Numbered from the stretch's first letter, positions 46,655 through 55,587 are shown. The stretch is 64,000 nt of DNA from Bin87 sp965219925 (GCA_965219925.1 OZ244795.1:3410001-3474000), one strand, 5' to 3'. Program-made: numbers and translations. The notes: generated by a model from the sequence alone, not told the origin.

Positions 46655-48493
46655 TCATCGTGCCCGAATGAACTCGTAGCCGTTGATGTTGCGAATGTCA
46701 CGGTACCGTACGCCTTCAGGCCACGGCTGGATGTTGGGACCTACGGGCCAAACCACGTCGAAGTTGTAGAGCCCGACCGCGGTAACGGCGTTCTCGAACA
46801 GGAACGTGGCTATTTCGATGGCCAGTTCGCGGCGTTTTACCGAGTCCACTTCAGCCATGTGAGCCGAAACTTTTTCATCGAGCCATGGGTGTTCCACGCC
46901 CCGGTTCCAAACGGCCTGGTAGTGCAACTGCGACAGCATGCCAGAGTAGCCCTGGCCAGGCTCCAGCCTGATGCTGCCGGCGTGGCATGTCGAACCCTGA
47001 TAGGTTCGGGCGATCAAGCTCGGACGCAGGGCCGAGTACGGAAGCTGCTGGAACTTTACGTCCATGCCGATGTCGGCCCACATCGTGGCAATGGCTTCGC
47101 AGGCTTCCACCTCAACCGGCGCGCCTCGCAGGGACGGGGTTAGCGTAATGGTGAAACCGTCGGGATAGCCGGCCTCGGCCAAAAGCTGCTTGGCTTTCTC
47201 CGGGTTAAATTCCCAACGCAGTTCCGGAGGTAGCCAGGAGTCTTCGTACCGGCCGAAGTCCCACAGCACCGCCGGACTGCCGTATCCGTGCAGCAGGGTG
47301 TCCACGATGCCCTGCCGGTCTATGGCGATCGACAGCGCGGTGCGAACTTTAGCTGCGTTCTTCCACTCTTCGGAATCCAGATCGGGGTTGGCTGACACCC
47401 AGGGCAGGTCCGGATCGTAGCCGGGCTGTTGGTCCTCGGTGCCGATACCGACATAGTACTGCCCGTAGAAGGTTACCGCGGCCTCGCCGCCTCCGGGGAG
47501 GCGCATCAGCTCGGCCCCCGGTACTTCCTCAATCAAGACCAGGGAGTCGAAAGCGATGAGGGTGGTATCCAGGTTTTCGGTCTGGAATCCCGCCACCCGG
47601 GACGACTCTTCCGGTATCTCGCGGAAGATCAGCTCGGCGAAGTGGGGGGTCTTGCGCCAGTGGTCCTCAACGGCTGCCATCCGCCAGAACTCGCCGGTCC
47701 GGGCCTCCACCAACTCCCAGGAGCCCGTGGCGGCAATGTCGCTACTAGCTTCTTCGGCGCCTAACTCTTCGGTCTGTCGCTTGCTGACAATCCAGGTCGC
47801 AGATCCCGCCGGACTGGTCAGCATCTCGTTGATAGGGACTTCCGACCAGGGTGTGCCGGTGTTGACCTCGATGGTGTAATCGTCAATGGCCTTGGCGTGC
47901 CCGTCTTCAGCCAGAAACACGCCCCGGATATTGGATGCACGTGGGTGTTTGGCGCTGTCGGCGAATTGTTGCATGCTCCAGATAACGTCATCGGCGACCA
48001 TTTCACCGTAGCCCTTGTGGAACTGCACGCCTTCCTCCAGGTAGAACGTCCAAGTCAAGGAATCCTCGGACACTTCCCACTCCCTCGCCAGCATTGGCAC
48101 CACTTCCAGATTACTGTTGACGGTGAACAGCAACTCCGTGATGGGAGCAGTGCTCATGACGTAAATCTGGGGGTTGCCGGCGAGGTTGGGGTGTCCTATG
48201 AATGGTCCCAGCTCTTTTTGCCCAGAGGTCAGGATCCCCACCGGCTTCTCAATTACAACAGCCGCTGGCGACTCGGGCGTGGGGGCAATGGTTGCAATGG
48301 GCACCTTCGTGGCGACCTGCTGTTGTCCGGAGGCTTGCTGCCCTGCAGGTTGCTGTTGCGCCGCCGGTTCCGATTGGTCTGCCGACGGCGCCTCCATGGG
48401 GGACGCGCCGCCACAGGCCATGACCAGCGCCAGCGATAACGATAGTGTGAAAATGGCTATGGTTATGGTGAACTTGCTCGTACAGCGCCGCAT
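46655..48493 (-). CDS. ABC transporter substrate-binding lipoprotein (SBP_bac_5), operon copy
   Basis: A 612-residue lipoprotein of the DppA/OppA family, first intact gene of the leftward transporter operon. The leader FTLSLSLALVMAC gives lipobox Cys27, then a Gln/Ala/Pro-rich linker with QQQPAGQQ. Core landmarks are LAREWEVSEDSLTWTFYLEE, GVQFHKGYGEMVADDVIWSM and AKQLLAEAGYPDGFTITLTP; it ends YRDIRNINGYEFIRAR. The ATG at 48493 is chosen for GGAGGTGTTT. It is paralogous to the gene at 37806 and to the gutted copy at 48542. The transported substrate is not determinable. Confidence 0.93.
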   Translation of the reverse strand: MRRCTSKFTITIAIFTLSLSLALVMACGGASPMEAPSADQSEPAAQQQPAGQQASGQQQVATKVPIATIAPTPESPAAVVIEKPVGILTSGQKELGPFIGHPNLAGNPQIYVMSTAPITELLFTVNSNLEVVPMLAREWEVSEDSLTWTFYLEEGVQFHKGYGEMVADDVIWSMQQFADSAKHPRASNIRGVFLAEDGHAKAIDDYTIEVNTGTPWSEVPINEMLTSPAGSATWIVSKRQTEELGAEEASSDIAATGSWELVEARTGEFWRMAAVEDHWRKTPHFAELIFREIPEESSRVAGFQTENLDTTLIAFDSLVLIEEVPGAELMRLPGGGEAAVTFYGQYYVGIGTEDQQPGYDPDLPWVSANPDLDSEEWKNAAKVRTALSIAIDRQGIVDTLLHGYGSPAVLWDFGRYEDSWLPPELRWEFNPEKAKQLLAEAGYPDGFTITLTPSLRGAPVEVEACEAIATMWADIGMDVKFQQLPYSALRPSLIARTYQGSTCHAGSIRLEPGQGYSGMLSQLHYQAVWNRGVEHPWLDEKVSAHMAEVDSVKRRELAIEIATFLFENAVTAVGLYNFDVVWPVGPNIQPWPEGVRYRDIRNINGYEFIRAR

Positions 48494-48541
48494 AAACACC
48501 TCCGGCTCTTTTGAACAGATAGCTCTAAACCCCAGGAACTT

Positions 48542-49003
48542 TTACCTCCGGTGCTTAATGTATTCGTAGCCGTTGGTCTGCCGGACGTCAGTGCACCTGA
48601 CGTGCTCGGTCCTCGGCTTGATGTTGATCCCCACCGGCCGAACGGCGTCTATGGTTTGGTAATTGAAAGTGCTAATTCGCAGGCCAGTTTCCACGGCGTT
48701 GGGCACCATAAACTGTTGAGCGCCCTCCACTTCCAAGACACTGGGGAACGTACTGGGATGCAGGAAGAACCGCCCCGTCTCTTTGAGGTCGGTGTTCAGG
48801 GTGACCATGGGTGCGGCCGCCACAGTTCCGTCTCCGGCGGGCGTGGGTTGGAGCACGGTAGTTGGCACGGCTCCGCCAGATGCTGACTGGGCTACAGTTG
48901 GTTGCCCCGCCGACTGTTGATTGGACCAACTCATCAAACCGCCTCGGGGCATTGCTGCCGTCGCAAGCGGAGTACAATCTTTGAACTTCGAAATTCGTAT
49001 CAT
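48542..49003 (-). pseudogene. Internally deleted third substrate-binding protein (153 codons)
   Basis: The C-terminal ~60 residues (NAVETGLRISTFNYQTIDAV, then RPVGINIKPRTEHVRCTDVR and QTNGYEYIKHRR) align with the end of the 46655 protein (NAVTAVGLYNFDVVWPVGPN...DIRNINGYEFIRAR). The N-terminal part resembles the Gln/Ala/Pro linker (SNQQSAGQPTVAQSASG). The ~450 residues between are missing, yet the frame is kept. It lies 48 bp upstream of the intact operon copy and has a promoter-like sequence upstream, so it may still be transcribed as a leader. Confidence 0.7.
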
Positions 49004-49070
49004 TTAGGCTTAATATTATCTATATACGTGATATAACCGTTGATAAAGTGAAAAGTCTAATGTGCAACGC

Positions 49071-49099
49071 AGTTTATTGGAATGAATTCACAATGTCAA
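49071..49099 (-). promoter_or_regulatory. Probable sigma-70 promoter of the transporter operon
   Basis: On the minus strand TTGACA (49094-49099, perfect) and TAAACT (49071-49076, 4/6) are 17 nt apart in an AT-rich stretch (49010-49140). It lies ~68 bp upstream of the gutted binding-protein gene and could serve the whole leftward operon. Confidence 0.55.
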
Positions 49100-49156
49100 T
49101 CATCAGAATACTAATTATTATGCTGCGTTACCAAATTCCTTGATGAATTCAGGGTT

Positions 49157-49708
49157 TGATTAACGACATCGCCGGCCCCCTGTTGGGCGCGCTGCGCACC
49201 GCGCGCGAGGTGGAGCGCCTGGCCGACGCCGTAGAACAACTGCCCGATGATAACCGGCATTGGCCCTGCTGGACGGCACCCTGGCCTTCTGGGACCAGCG
49301 GGGCAACTACCCCAGTACGTGGCAGGGCGCCTGGTCGGACAGCGCTTCCAGACCGCTTTGGCTCGTCTGCGAGCGGCTTCCACCGACCGGCGTCCGGTGG
49401 CGGTGGAAGCCTATACCTCACGGCCCCAGACCGGCAAGGGTGCCGGCGCCGTGCGCCCCATGCTCTGCGGCAGCGACGACACCGAATGCAACCGCCTTTG
49501 CAGCGCCCGCCGCTCAGAACTCGCGCTCTGCGACGAGGCCGCGGGCTTGGATGACCGGGAGCTGTTCGAGCTGCTGCTTGAACCACGCCACCGCTCTCCC
49601 CTCTACCGGTCCAGCCTCCTGCGGATGATCCTCATGCTCCTGGAACAGCACGGCCTGCCCACGCCGGAGTCCGGCAAGTCCTCCTCCAAGTGTAGGCCCT
49701 GGGACTGA
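49157..49708 (+). pseudogene. NurA-domain nuclease, central and C-terminal remnant (copy 1)
   Basis: Across frames it reads FINDIAGPLLGAL-like NDIAGPLLGALRTAREVERL, IALLDGTLAFWDQRGNYPQY, FQTALARLRAASTDRRPVAV, AYTSRPQTG and AVRPMLCGSDDTECNRLCSA, then DDRELFELLLEPRHRSPLYR. These are the NurA core blocks: the LLDGTL metal-site strand, the Y-x-S-R-P strand and the Cys-rich loop. NurA nucleases process DNA ends with the HerA helicase. At least two indels (near 49258 and 49440) and truncation after ~49700 show it is dead. Confidence 0.7.
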
Positions 49709-49825
49709 GCCAATCTTCCCGTCAGGCCGATTACCCGCACGGTGGTCAGGTTTCAGACCCGGCGGTCCGACTGACCGCCGGCCGCCATCCCGGAGGGAGC
49801 TGCCCTCGAACTCCAGGAAGACCGC

Positions 49826-49868
49826 TAATAAAAAGAGCCAGGCTCCGACTATCCATCGGAGCCTGGCT
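49826..49868 (-). terminator. Strong intrinsic terminator
   Basis: A 13-bp perfect GC-rich stem (AGCCAGGCTCCGA / TCGGAGCCTGGCT, 49836-49868) with a 7-nt loop is followed on the minus strand by CTTTTTATT. Confidence 0.9.
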
Positions 49869-50131
49869 GGTGTTCGGCGTCGGCTCGGCCTTCCCGTGGC
49901 GCGAAACCCGAATGCCTTTGGTGGCCCGGTCGGCAACTCTGCCGGTTCCAAGGGCGGCTCTGATTGCGGGAAACGAATCAGGCTGCGGCAGCGTCACCCA
50001 CCGGGCCAATCATGTCGCCCTGCCATCTATGGTTCAGCGTGATCAGCGAAACCACTTCCCACCTCCTGTGCTGACGGGCTCATTGCCCCTCGGTTCATAA
50101 CGGGTGGGGTGTCCCGGCCACCCCAGCGTTC
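49826..50131 (-). ncRNA. Orphan ~306-nt transcription unit (structured RNA or very small peptide gene)
   Basis: A strong promoter (50139-50167) and a strong intrinsic terminator (49826-49868) bracket this region with no long reading frame. The 5' end can fold (GGGGTGGCCGGGACACCCC) and an internal hairpin CCGGCAGAGTTGCCGACCGG is present. AGGAGGTGGGAA stands directly before a GTG (near 50053) opening only 25 codons (VVSLITLNHRWQGDMIGPVG...). It resembles none of the RNase P, SRP, tmRNA or 6S consensus blocks I know. Whether it is an sRNA or a tiny protein gene is open. Confidence 0.5.
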
Positions 50132-50138
50132 ACGATAT

Positions 50139-50167
50139 ATACTATACTGTTTGGCAATAACTGTCAA
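50139..50167 (-). promoter_or_regulatory. Near-consensus sigma-70 promoter
   Basis: On the minus strand TTGACA (50162-50167) and TAGTAT (50139-50144) are exactly 17 nt apart; an overlapping TATAGT and TATAT extend the AT-rich -10 area. Predicted start near 50131. Confidence 0.75.
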
Positions 50168-50228
50168 TGTCGGGTTTCTGCCTCGGCCATGTCCTGTCAT
50201 TGGCTCCAGTTTCACCCGGGAGACCGCG

Positions 50229-50775
50229 ATGGGCCATTGCCGATTTTGTGGACACGGCGCCACTTGGTTACGCAGCAGTCATCGCCAGTGCGCTGAAACT
50301 TACCGTCAGGGATTGGCGCAGATGGTTGACCTGGTGGTGGCGGCCTCCGGCCAGCCCTTCACCCAGCGGCGAATGCTGCGCATCTTGGATGGACTGGCTC
50401 AGCAGCGCTACATGCCGGCCGAATACCTGCGCGCAGTCCTGGTCGCCGGCTGGGATCTATCCGACATGAACCGAATGGTGGATGACGTGCTGACCCGGTC
50501 GGAAACGTCCGGTTGCGGGAGTTCCGAGATGGCCATCATCCGGCGTCTGAGACCCCTGGCGACCCTGGGGCGTCGATTCTGGCCGCGGCGACGCGCGCTG
50601 CCCTGGCGATGCGCCAGCGGTCGCCACGGATGGAGCAGGTGTCGAACCTTTTGCAACGCTCCACCTTTCCCATGAGGAAAGTCGCGAGTTGTTGCTGCAG
50701 GCTTGGGAGGCGGCGGTAGCGCGTCAACTGGGGCGATGTGGGTATCGACTCTCTCCCAGGAGCGTCCAACTATGA
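50229..50775 (+). pseudogene. Zinc-ribbon protein of unknown function, frameshifted
   Basis: ATG 50229 encodes MGHCRFCGHGATWLRSSHRQ (a CxxC...H...C zinc knuckle), then AQMVDLVVAASGQPFTQRRM and YMPAEYLRAVLVAGWDLSD. After shifts near 50510 and 50665 the last part reads HEESRELLLQAWEAAVARQL and RLSPRSVQL, ending at a TGA that overlaps the next ATG (ATGA). The overlap shows it was the first gene of an operon with the DUF5679 and NurA genes. I do not recognise the family. Confidence 0.55.
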
Positions 50776-50935
50776 CCAGCCCTTCTAAAGCCGTGGAGAT
50801 TTACTGCGTCAAGTGCAAGGCCAAGACCGCATCTCGCGACATCGAGGCCGTCACCATGAAGAACGGCCGCGCCGCCACCCGGTCAACCTGCGTGGAGTGC
50901 GGCACAAGAAGTTCTGTATCGACGTCCTTCCCTGA
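50772..50935 (+). pseudogene. DUF5679 small zinc-ribbon protein, one-base frameshift
   Basis: About 54 codons: KAVEIYCVKCKAKTASRDIE, AVTMKNGRAATRSTCVECGT, then KKFCI in the neighbouring frame and a TGA at 50933-50935. The CxxC...CxxC pattern and AVTMKNGR-A block identify DUF5679. The interval is 164 bp, one base short of a whole number of codons, placing a single deletion near 50912. Without it the frame runs into the NurA relic. Confidence 0.75.
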
Positions 50936-50957
50936 CCGACTCGCTCATCCCGGCATC

Positions 50958-51477
50958 ATGGCGCTGGACCAGGGGTTGACTACCCACCAGCTGCTGTCCG
51001 CTCTGGACGGGGCGGTGTTGGATGCTCGGACCTACGCCCAGCGTCTGGGCGACACCATCGACCGGACGCTCACTGTCTCAACCGACGCGCCTACCTTCCG
51101 CACCGCCGTGGTGGGCCGTCGCCCCTGCAATCTCCGCCCGCACCGGCCCCGAGGGCCTGCTGGCAGCCATCCAACGCCGGAGGTACCCAGAGACCGGACG
51201 GCCATCTCCGTGGACGGCTCCCACATCGACGTGGACCACCACCTGCCCCTGCGCTGCCACCTGATCAACCTGGGCGGCTGCGCCATCACCTACGGCGCCG
51301 GGCTACGTCTGCCAGCTGTTCAGCGAGCCCACCCTGGCCGTGGGGGACGAGGATTTGTACCTCCGTTCTGCCGACGGCGCGCGCGGCGAGACCCTGATCG
51401 CCGGCCGGCGGGCTGCGTCCACCGACCGGCGTCCGGTGGTCGTGGCCGCCTACACCTCACGGCCCCGCACCACCATC
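50958..51477 (+). pseudogene. NurA-domain nuclease, N-terminal remnant (copy 2)
   Basis: ATG 50958 opens ALDQGLTTHQLLSALDGAVL; after shifts come AISVDGSHIDVDHHLPLRCH, LINLGGCAITYGA and GYVCQLFSEPTLAVGDEDLY, the NurA N-terminal blocks with the first catalytic Asp (SVDGSHID). It then jumps to AASTDRRPVVVAAYTSRPRT, skipping the central domain, and stops at IS-like sequence. The shared AASTDRRPV block with copy 1 shows two separate NurA genes or a duplicated and deleted one. Confidence 0.7.
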
Positions 51478-51548
51478 CGGCTTTTCTCCCGCTTCAATGA
51501 AGCTCGGTAGCGGTCTCGGATCCTCGCCAGCAATTCCTGTTTTGCCAT
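51478..51548 (-). pseudogene. Integrase-type transposase, N-terminal stub
   Basis: From the ATG at 51548 (GGGAGGTGGCATCAGCAAG upstream) the 24 codons MAKQELLARIRDRYRASLKR and EKSR match the start of integrase-core IS transposases (KQELL...RY...KSRILDEF). The sequence ends at the NurA relic. Confidence 0.5.
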
Positions 51549-51756
51549 CTTGCTGATGCCACCTCCCACGCGATTGCCTCCGCATTTTCGGTAACATTTT
51601 ATTTGAGGCAACCACCTTCGTTGGGTAGCGGTTTGGGTGAGTCAGCGCAAATCGGCAAATATAGTTGACGCTGGACAGTGGACCTCAAGTGCTAAAGTTT
51701 GGGTAACATTTATCAATAAGACAACGGGACACGATCCGGACGCTGAGGATGCAAAA

Positions 51757-53892
51757 TTGACGACCATGATTGACATCGAGATTCCCCATATTGCCCGTGA
51801 GCTTCACCTGACCGGAGAGCAGGTGGAGGCCACGGTTGGATTGCTGGACGACGGCGCTACGGTGCCCTTCATTGCGCGGTACCGTAAGGAGCATACCGGC
51901 AGCCTTGATGAGGTGGCGATCACCAGCATTCGGGACCGGTTGTCCCAGCTCCGGGAACTCAGGGATCGGCGGGAGGTAATCCTGGCTTCGCTGGAAAAGC
52001 GGGGTCTGCTGAGCCAGGAATTGCGGAAGGCCGTTCTCTCTGCCCAATCAATGGCAGTCCTGGAGGATACCTATCTGCCCTACCGGCCCAAGCGGCGCAC
52101 CCGGGCCGCCATCGCAAGAGAAAGAGGACTGGAGTCCCTGGCGTTGCACCTCTGGGGTCAAGGGGATTTTGACGTCACCACAGCCGCTGACGAGTACGTC
52201 AATCCACAAGCGGGCGTGGATAACGTTAAAGAGGCCCTGAGTGGAGCCAGGGACATAATCGCCGAGTGGGTCAGCGAAGACTCCACCGCGCGGCGGGAGA
52301 TTCGGGAGTTGTTCTGGTCGCAGGGCACTGTCTCTGCCACGGTGACTGCGGGCAAGGATGCGGCGGCGGCCAAGTACCGGGATTACTTTGACTGGCAGGA
52401 ACCGATCGCCAGCGCGCCTTCCCACCGGATCCTGGCTATGCTCCGAGGCGAGAAGGAATCACTGCTTTCGGTCCACATCGCGCCGCCGGTATCGTCAGCG
52501 ACAGCGATCCTGGAGCGAATCTTTGTCAGAGGAGAAACGGATGCCGCGCAACAGATCGGGCTGGCCATTCGGGACCGCTACAAACCGCTGCTGGAATCCA
52601 CGATGGAAACGGAGGTCCGCAAGGCGGCCAGAGTTCGCGCCGAGGACACCGCCATCGGGGTATTCGCCGACAATTTGCGGGAGTTGCTGCTGGCCCCGGC
52701 CCTGGGTCAGCAGAACACCCTGGCACTGGATCCCGGATTTCGCTCCGGCTGCAAATTGGTGTGTCTGGACCGGCAGGGCCATCTGCTGCACCACGATACC
52801 GTTTATCCGCTGCTCGGGGAACGGGGTGAGCAGGAATCCGCCCGGAAGATACTCCTGCTGTGTCGTAAATACCATATTGAAGCCATTGCCGTGGGCAACG
52901 GCACCGCCGGACGAGAGACCCAAGCCTTTCTGAGGACTCTGGGGTTGGACCCCCAAATTGCGGTGGTCATGGTCAACGAGAGCGGGGCCTCGGTCTACTC
53001 GGCATCGGAGGCAGCGCGAACTGAATTCCCGGATCAGGACATCACCGTTCGGGGGGCAGTCTCCATCGGTCGCCGCCTCATGGATCCCCTGGCCGAACTG
53101 GTTAAGATAGATCCCAAGTCCATCGGTGTGGGTCAGTACCAGCACGACGTTGATCAAAAGGCCTTGAAGCAACGTCTGGACGATGTGGTGGTCAGTTGTG
53201 TCAACCAGGTCGGGGTGGAACTGAACACTGCCAGCCGCGAGCTGCTCTCCTATGTTTCGGGGCTGGGGCCCCGTTTGGCCAATGCGATTGTGGAGTACCG
53301 GAACCGTAACGGCCCTTTTACCTCCCGAGACACCCTGCAGAAAGTGCCGCGCCTGGGCCCCAAGGCTTTTGAACAGGCGGCTGGGTTTCTGCGCATCAGG
53401 GAGGGCGCCCAGCCGCTGGACGTCAGCGCGGTGCATCCCGAGTCCTACCCCGTCGTGGAAGCAATCGCCAGGGACCTGGGCCGTCCTCTGGACGAATTGC
53501 TGGGCGACGCTGCTATCGGCGGTCAGATTGATCCCAGTCGCTACGTCAGCGATCGGATTGGCCTGCCGACATTGAATGACATAGTCGCAGAACTGGCCCG
53601 GCCGGGACGGGACCCCCGCCAAGAGTTTGAGCCGTTCGACTTCGCAGCCGGCGTCCACCGGATCGAGGACCTGACGGTGGGAATGAAATTGCCCGGGGTG
53701 ATCACCAACGTGACCGGTTTCGGCGCCTTTGTCGATGTTGGCGTACACCAGGACGGGCTGGCGCACATCAGCCAGCTGGCTGAGGGCTTCGTCAGTAACC
53801 CCTCGGATGTTGTCAAAGTGCAACAGCGGGTGTTGGTAACGGTACTTGAGGTAGACCTCGAGCGCAAACGGATTTCCCTGTCTCTGAAGTGA
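51757..53892 (+). CDS. tex: Tex family RNA-binding transcription accessory protein
   Basis: A ~711-residue Tex/YhgF protein. The N-terminal Tex_N region (VPFIARYRKEHTGSLDEVAI, LEDTYLPYRPKRRTRAAIAR) is followed by a YqgF/RNase H-like domain (LALDPGFRSGCKLVCLDRQG, AIAVGNGTAGRETQAFL). Next are paired helix-hairpin-helix motifs (LLSYVSGLGPRLANAIVEYR, LQKVPRLGPKAFEQAAGFLR) and a C-terminal S1 domain (GVITNVTGFGAFVDVGVHQD, GLAHISQL). Tex binds nucleic acids and RNA polymerase and affects transcription. GAGGATGCAAAA favours a TTG start at 51757; the ATG at 51766 is an alternative. The region is intact beside much debris. Confidence 0.95.
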   Translation: MTTMIDIEIPHIARELHLTGEQVEATVGLLDDGATVPFIARYRKEHTGSLDEVAITSIRDRLSQLRELRDRREVILASLEKRGLLSQELRKAVLSAQSMAVLEDTYLPYRPKRRTRAAIARERGLESLALHLWGQGDFDVTTAADEYVNPQAGVDNVKEALSGARDIIAEWVSEDSTARREIRELFWSQGTVSATVTAGKDAAAAKYRDYFDWQEPIASAPSHRILAMLRGEKESLLSVHIAPPVSSATAILERIFVRGETDAAQQIGLAIRDRYKPLLESTMETEVRKAARVRAEDTAIGVFADNLRELLLAPALGQQNTLALDPGFRSGCKLVCLDRQGHLLHHDTVYPLLGERGEQESARKILLLCRKYHIEAIAVGNGTAGRETQAFLRTLGLDPQIAVVMVNESGASVYSASEAARTEFPDQDITVRGAVSIGRRLMDPLAELVKIDPKSIGVGQYQHDVDQKALKQRLDDVVVSCVNQVGVELNTASRELLSYVSGLGPRLANAIVEYRNRNGPFTSRDTLQKVPRLGPKAFEQAAGFLRIREGAQPLDVSAVHPESYPVVEAIARDLGRPLDELLGDAAIGGQIDPSRYVSDRIGLPTLNDIVAELARPGRDPRQEFEPFDFAAGVHRIEDLTVGMKLPGVITNVTGFGAFVDVGVHQDGLAHISQLAEGFVSNPSDVVKVQQRVLVTVLEVDLERKRISLSLK

Positions 53893-53930
53893 TCGGTGTC
53901 CGCATCGTCTCGTATCTCCGACAACAGGAA

Positions 53931-54010
53931 ACCGTCCGCAGACTATGCCCGCGGACGGTCAAACTATGGTGATGTCGCGCGATTGTGGCATACGCGCGAC
54001 ATCACCATAG
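53931..54010. repeat. Two tandem long hairpins with 11-nt loops after tex
   Basis: The first stem is ACCGTCCGC / GCGGACGGT (53931-53939, 53951-53959). The second is an 18-bp perfect stem CTATGGTGATGTCGCGCG / CGCGCGACATCACCATAG (53964-53981, 53993-54010). Both loops are 11 nt. There is no T-run, so they are not typical terminators, although they lie 39 bp after the tex stop. Confidence 0.8.
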
Positions 54011-54131
54011 TAGAGTTGCCCTGTGTAGAATTGCCCTAGTAGTCCGAAATTTTTGTAATGATGAGTTGCTTGCCACGCAGACAATTAAGGATGTTGGTCT
54101 ACTAGGCAGTGTTGACATTTTGAAACTCATT

Positions 54132-54236
54132 CCGTCATTCCGGCGAAAGCCGGAATCCATAGGTCGTGAGGTGAACAAATCGAAAACGTTATTAACGAAT
54201 TCGGTCATTGGATTCCCGCGAAAGCGGGAATGACGA
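54132..54236. repeat. Dispersed GTCATTCC...GGAATGAC palindromic repeat pair
   Basis: CGTCATTCCGGCGAAAGCCG (54132-54151) and GGATTCCCGCGAAAGCGGGA (54208-54227), followed by ATGACGA, are two short palindromes in opposite outer orientation, a pattern common in intergenic repeats of many bacteria. A related GATTCCCGCCAATGCGGGAA lies at 59279-59298. The 54011-54252 spacer otherwise shows no gene. Confidence 0.6.
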
Positions 54237-54252
54237 GAAATGTCAACACAAC

Positions 54253-55276
54253 CTAGTTTTCATTCTCCAATATACGCCTCGCAGTTGCCCTGATGCGTTC
54301 GGCGTATTTGTTGATCTCGCTGACGGAGTCGACAGGCACCTGCTCCTCGGGACCTGTGTCCAGGAGGCCAATTCTTTTCCGGTTCAATCTGTTGAACCGC
54401 AGCAGGCAGACACGTTTCCGGCTCCTTAAGCCTTCATCCAACTGAATGGTGCAGTAGACTTGGCCATCCCGCATAACGACCCGGTCTCCGTCAACGACGT
54501 TCCACAAGATGTTTTTGACGATGTAGTACCCTTCAACCTCCTCGCAGTCGTAGTAGGTTCCGAGCCGTCCAGCACAGACTTTCTCAAATCAGTCTTGAGC
54601 TCATCGATGACCTCTTTGGCTAATCTGCCCAGGTTCTCCCTAACCACAAAACCCAAACGGCGGCTATAAACCTGTTTGGCGAGCACATCAACCAACTCGC
54701 GGTTAAGTTCGCCATCGCTGAATTGCTGATCCAGGAATTTCCTCATGCCGCGCTTGTACTTGAACGTGATCGCCGCATCCAGCAAAGTATCGGGGTTCAG
54801 CTCCGCCTTCGTAAAGATGCTGAGCGCATTGATCTCTGGCGCTTCCGCATCGTCGAAATCCTCGTCATCCAAACCTTCAAGATCCACTTCTAAGAATGGC
54901 TCGCTGTCCATGTATCCGTCTTTGTCCAGGTCACCAAAAAACTGGTAGCTGATGCCATTGGTGAGCACGCCCACGATCGGCTTGGCGGCTTCGAAATACT
55001 TCTTGAGCTGTCCCTGTTCATTAACCAGTCGGTCGTTGGACGCTGGCTTGCATTCGAACAGGATGAGTGGCCGACCATCATGCAGGATGGCAAAGTCCAC
55101 TCGCCAGCGCCGCAGGAATATTGTGCGGGAGCCTCAAGAGGATTCCTGAGGTCGTACCCCAATGCTTCGATGAATGGCCGGATGAGACCTTCGATGGTTT
55201 GCTGTTAATTACGAGCGTTCTCTTTCTGATAAGGAATGCCCTCGGTGATCTTTTTCAACTCTCCCGCAAATTCCAT
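54253..55276 (-). pseudogene. HsdR_N-type (type I restriction R N-terminal domain) protein, decayed
   Basis: ATG 55276 (AGGGAGATTGTT upstream) opens EFAGELKKITEGIPYQKENA and then a TAA at 55205-55207 where relatives read N-E-Q. It continues in frame QQTIEGLIRPFIEALGYDLR, shifts near 55110 into VDFAILHDGRPLILFECKPA, the PD-(D/E)xK core with Asp and E-x-K, and goes on to VVRENLGRLAKEVIDELKTD. A shift near 54530 leads to the end, VVDGDRVVMRDGQVYCTIQL...ARRILENEN. Stand-alone proteins of this kind are predicted restriction-type nucleases. A nonsense codon and two indels make it a pseudogene. Confidence 0.75.
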
Positions 55277-55587
55277 AACAATCTCCCTATATTTTGTTGG
55301 GGGCGCATCTGAAAAACCCTGTGACAATGAACCGACATCTCTGAGATCGCATTGCCTCAACAAAACCGTTACCCAACGCAAGTGGTTGCCACAAATAAGC
55401 TGAACAGCCCCCGATGCCCCCAATTAGCGTCCACGTTAGCGAGGTAGATTCGCAATTGAGGCGTCCTTCAGCGTGTCCGTTCCCGGATGTAGTATAGCAA
55501 CGCCAGCAGGGGGTGGCGCCATGACAGGGGGTTCTCGACACGCTAACGATGAACGGGATGGACCGGATTTTTGGGTGTGGTGGCTTG

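Noticed and set aside
49826..50131. tmRNA, RNase P RNA, SRP RNA or a cold-shock protein gene
   Set aside because: None of the characteristic consensus blocks of those RNAs is present, and no frame gives the cold-shock K-W-F-N/G-F-G-F-I motifs.
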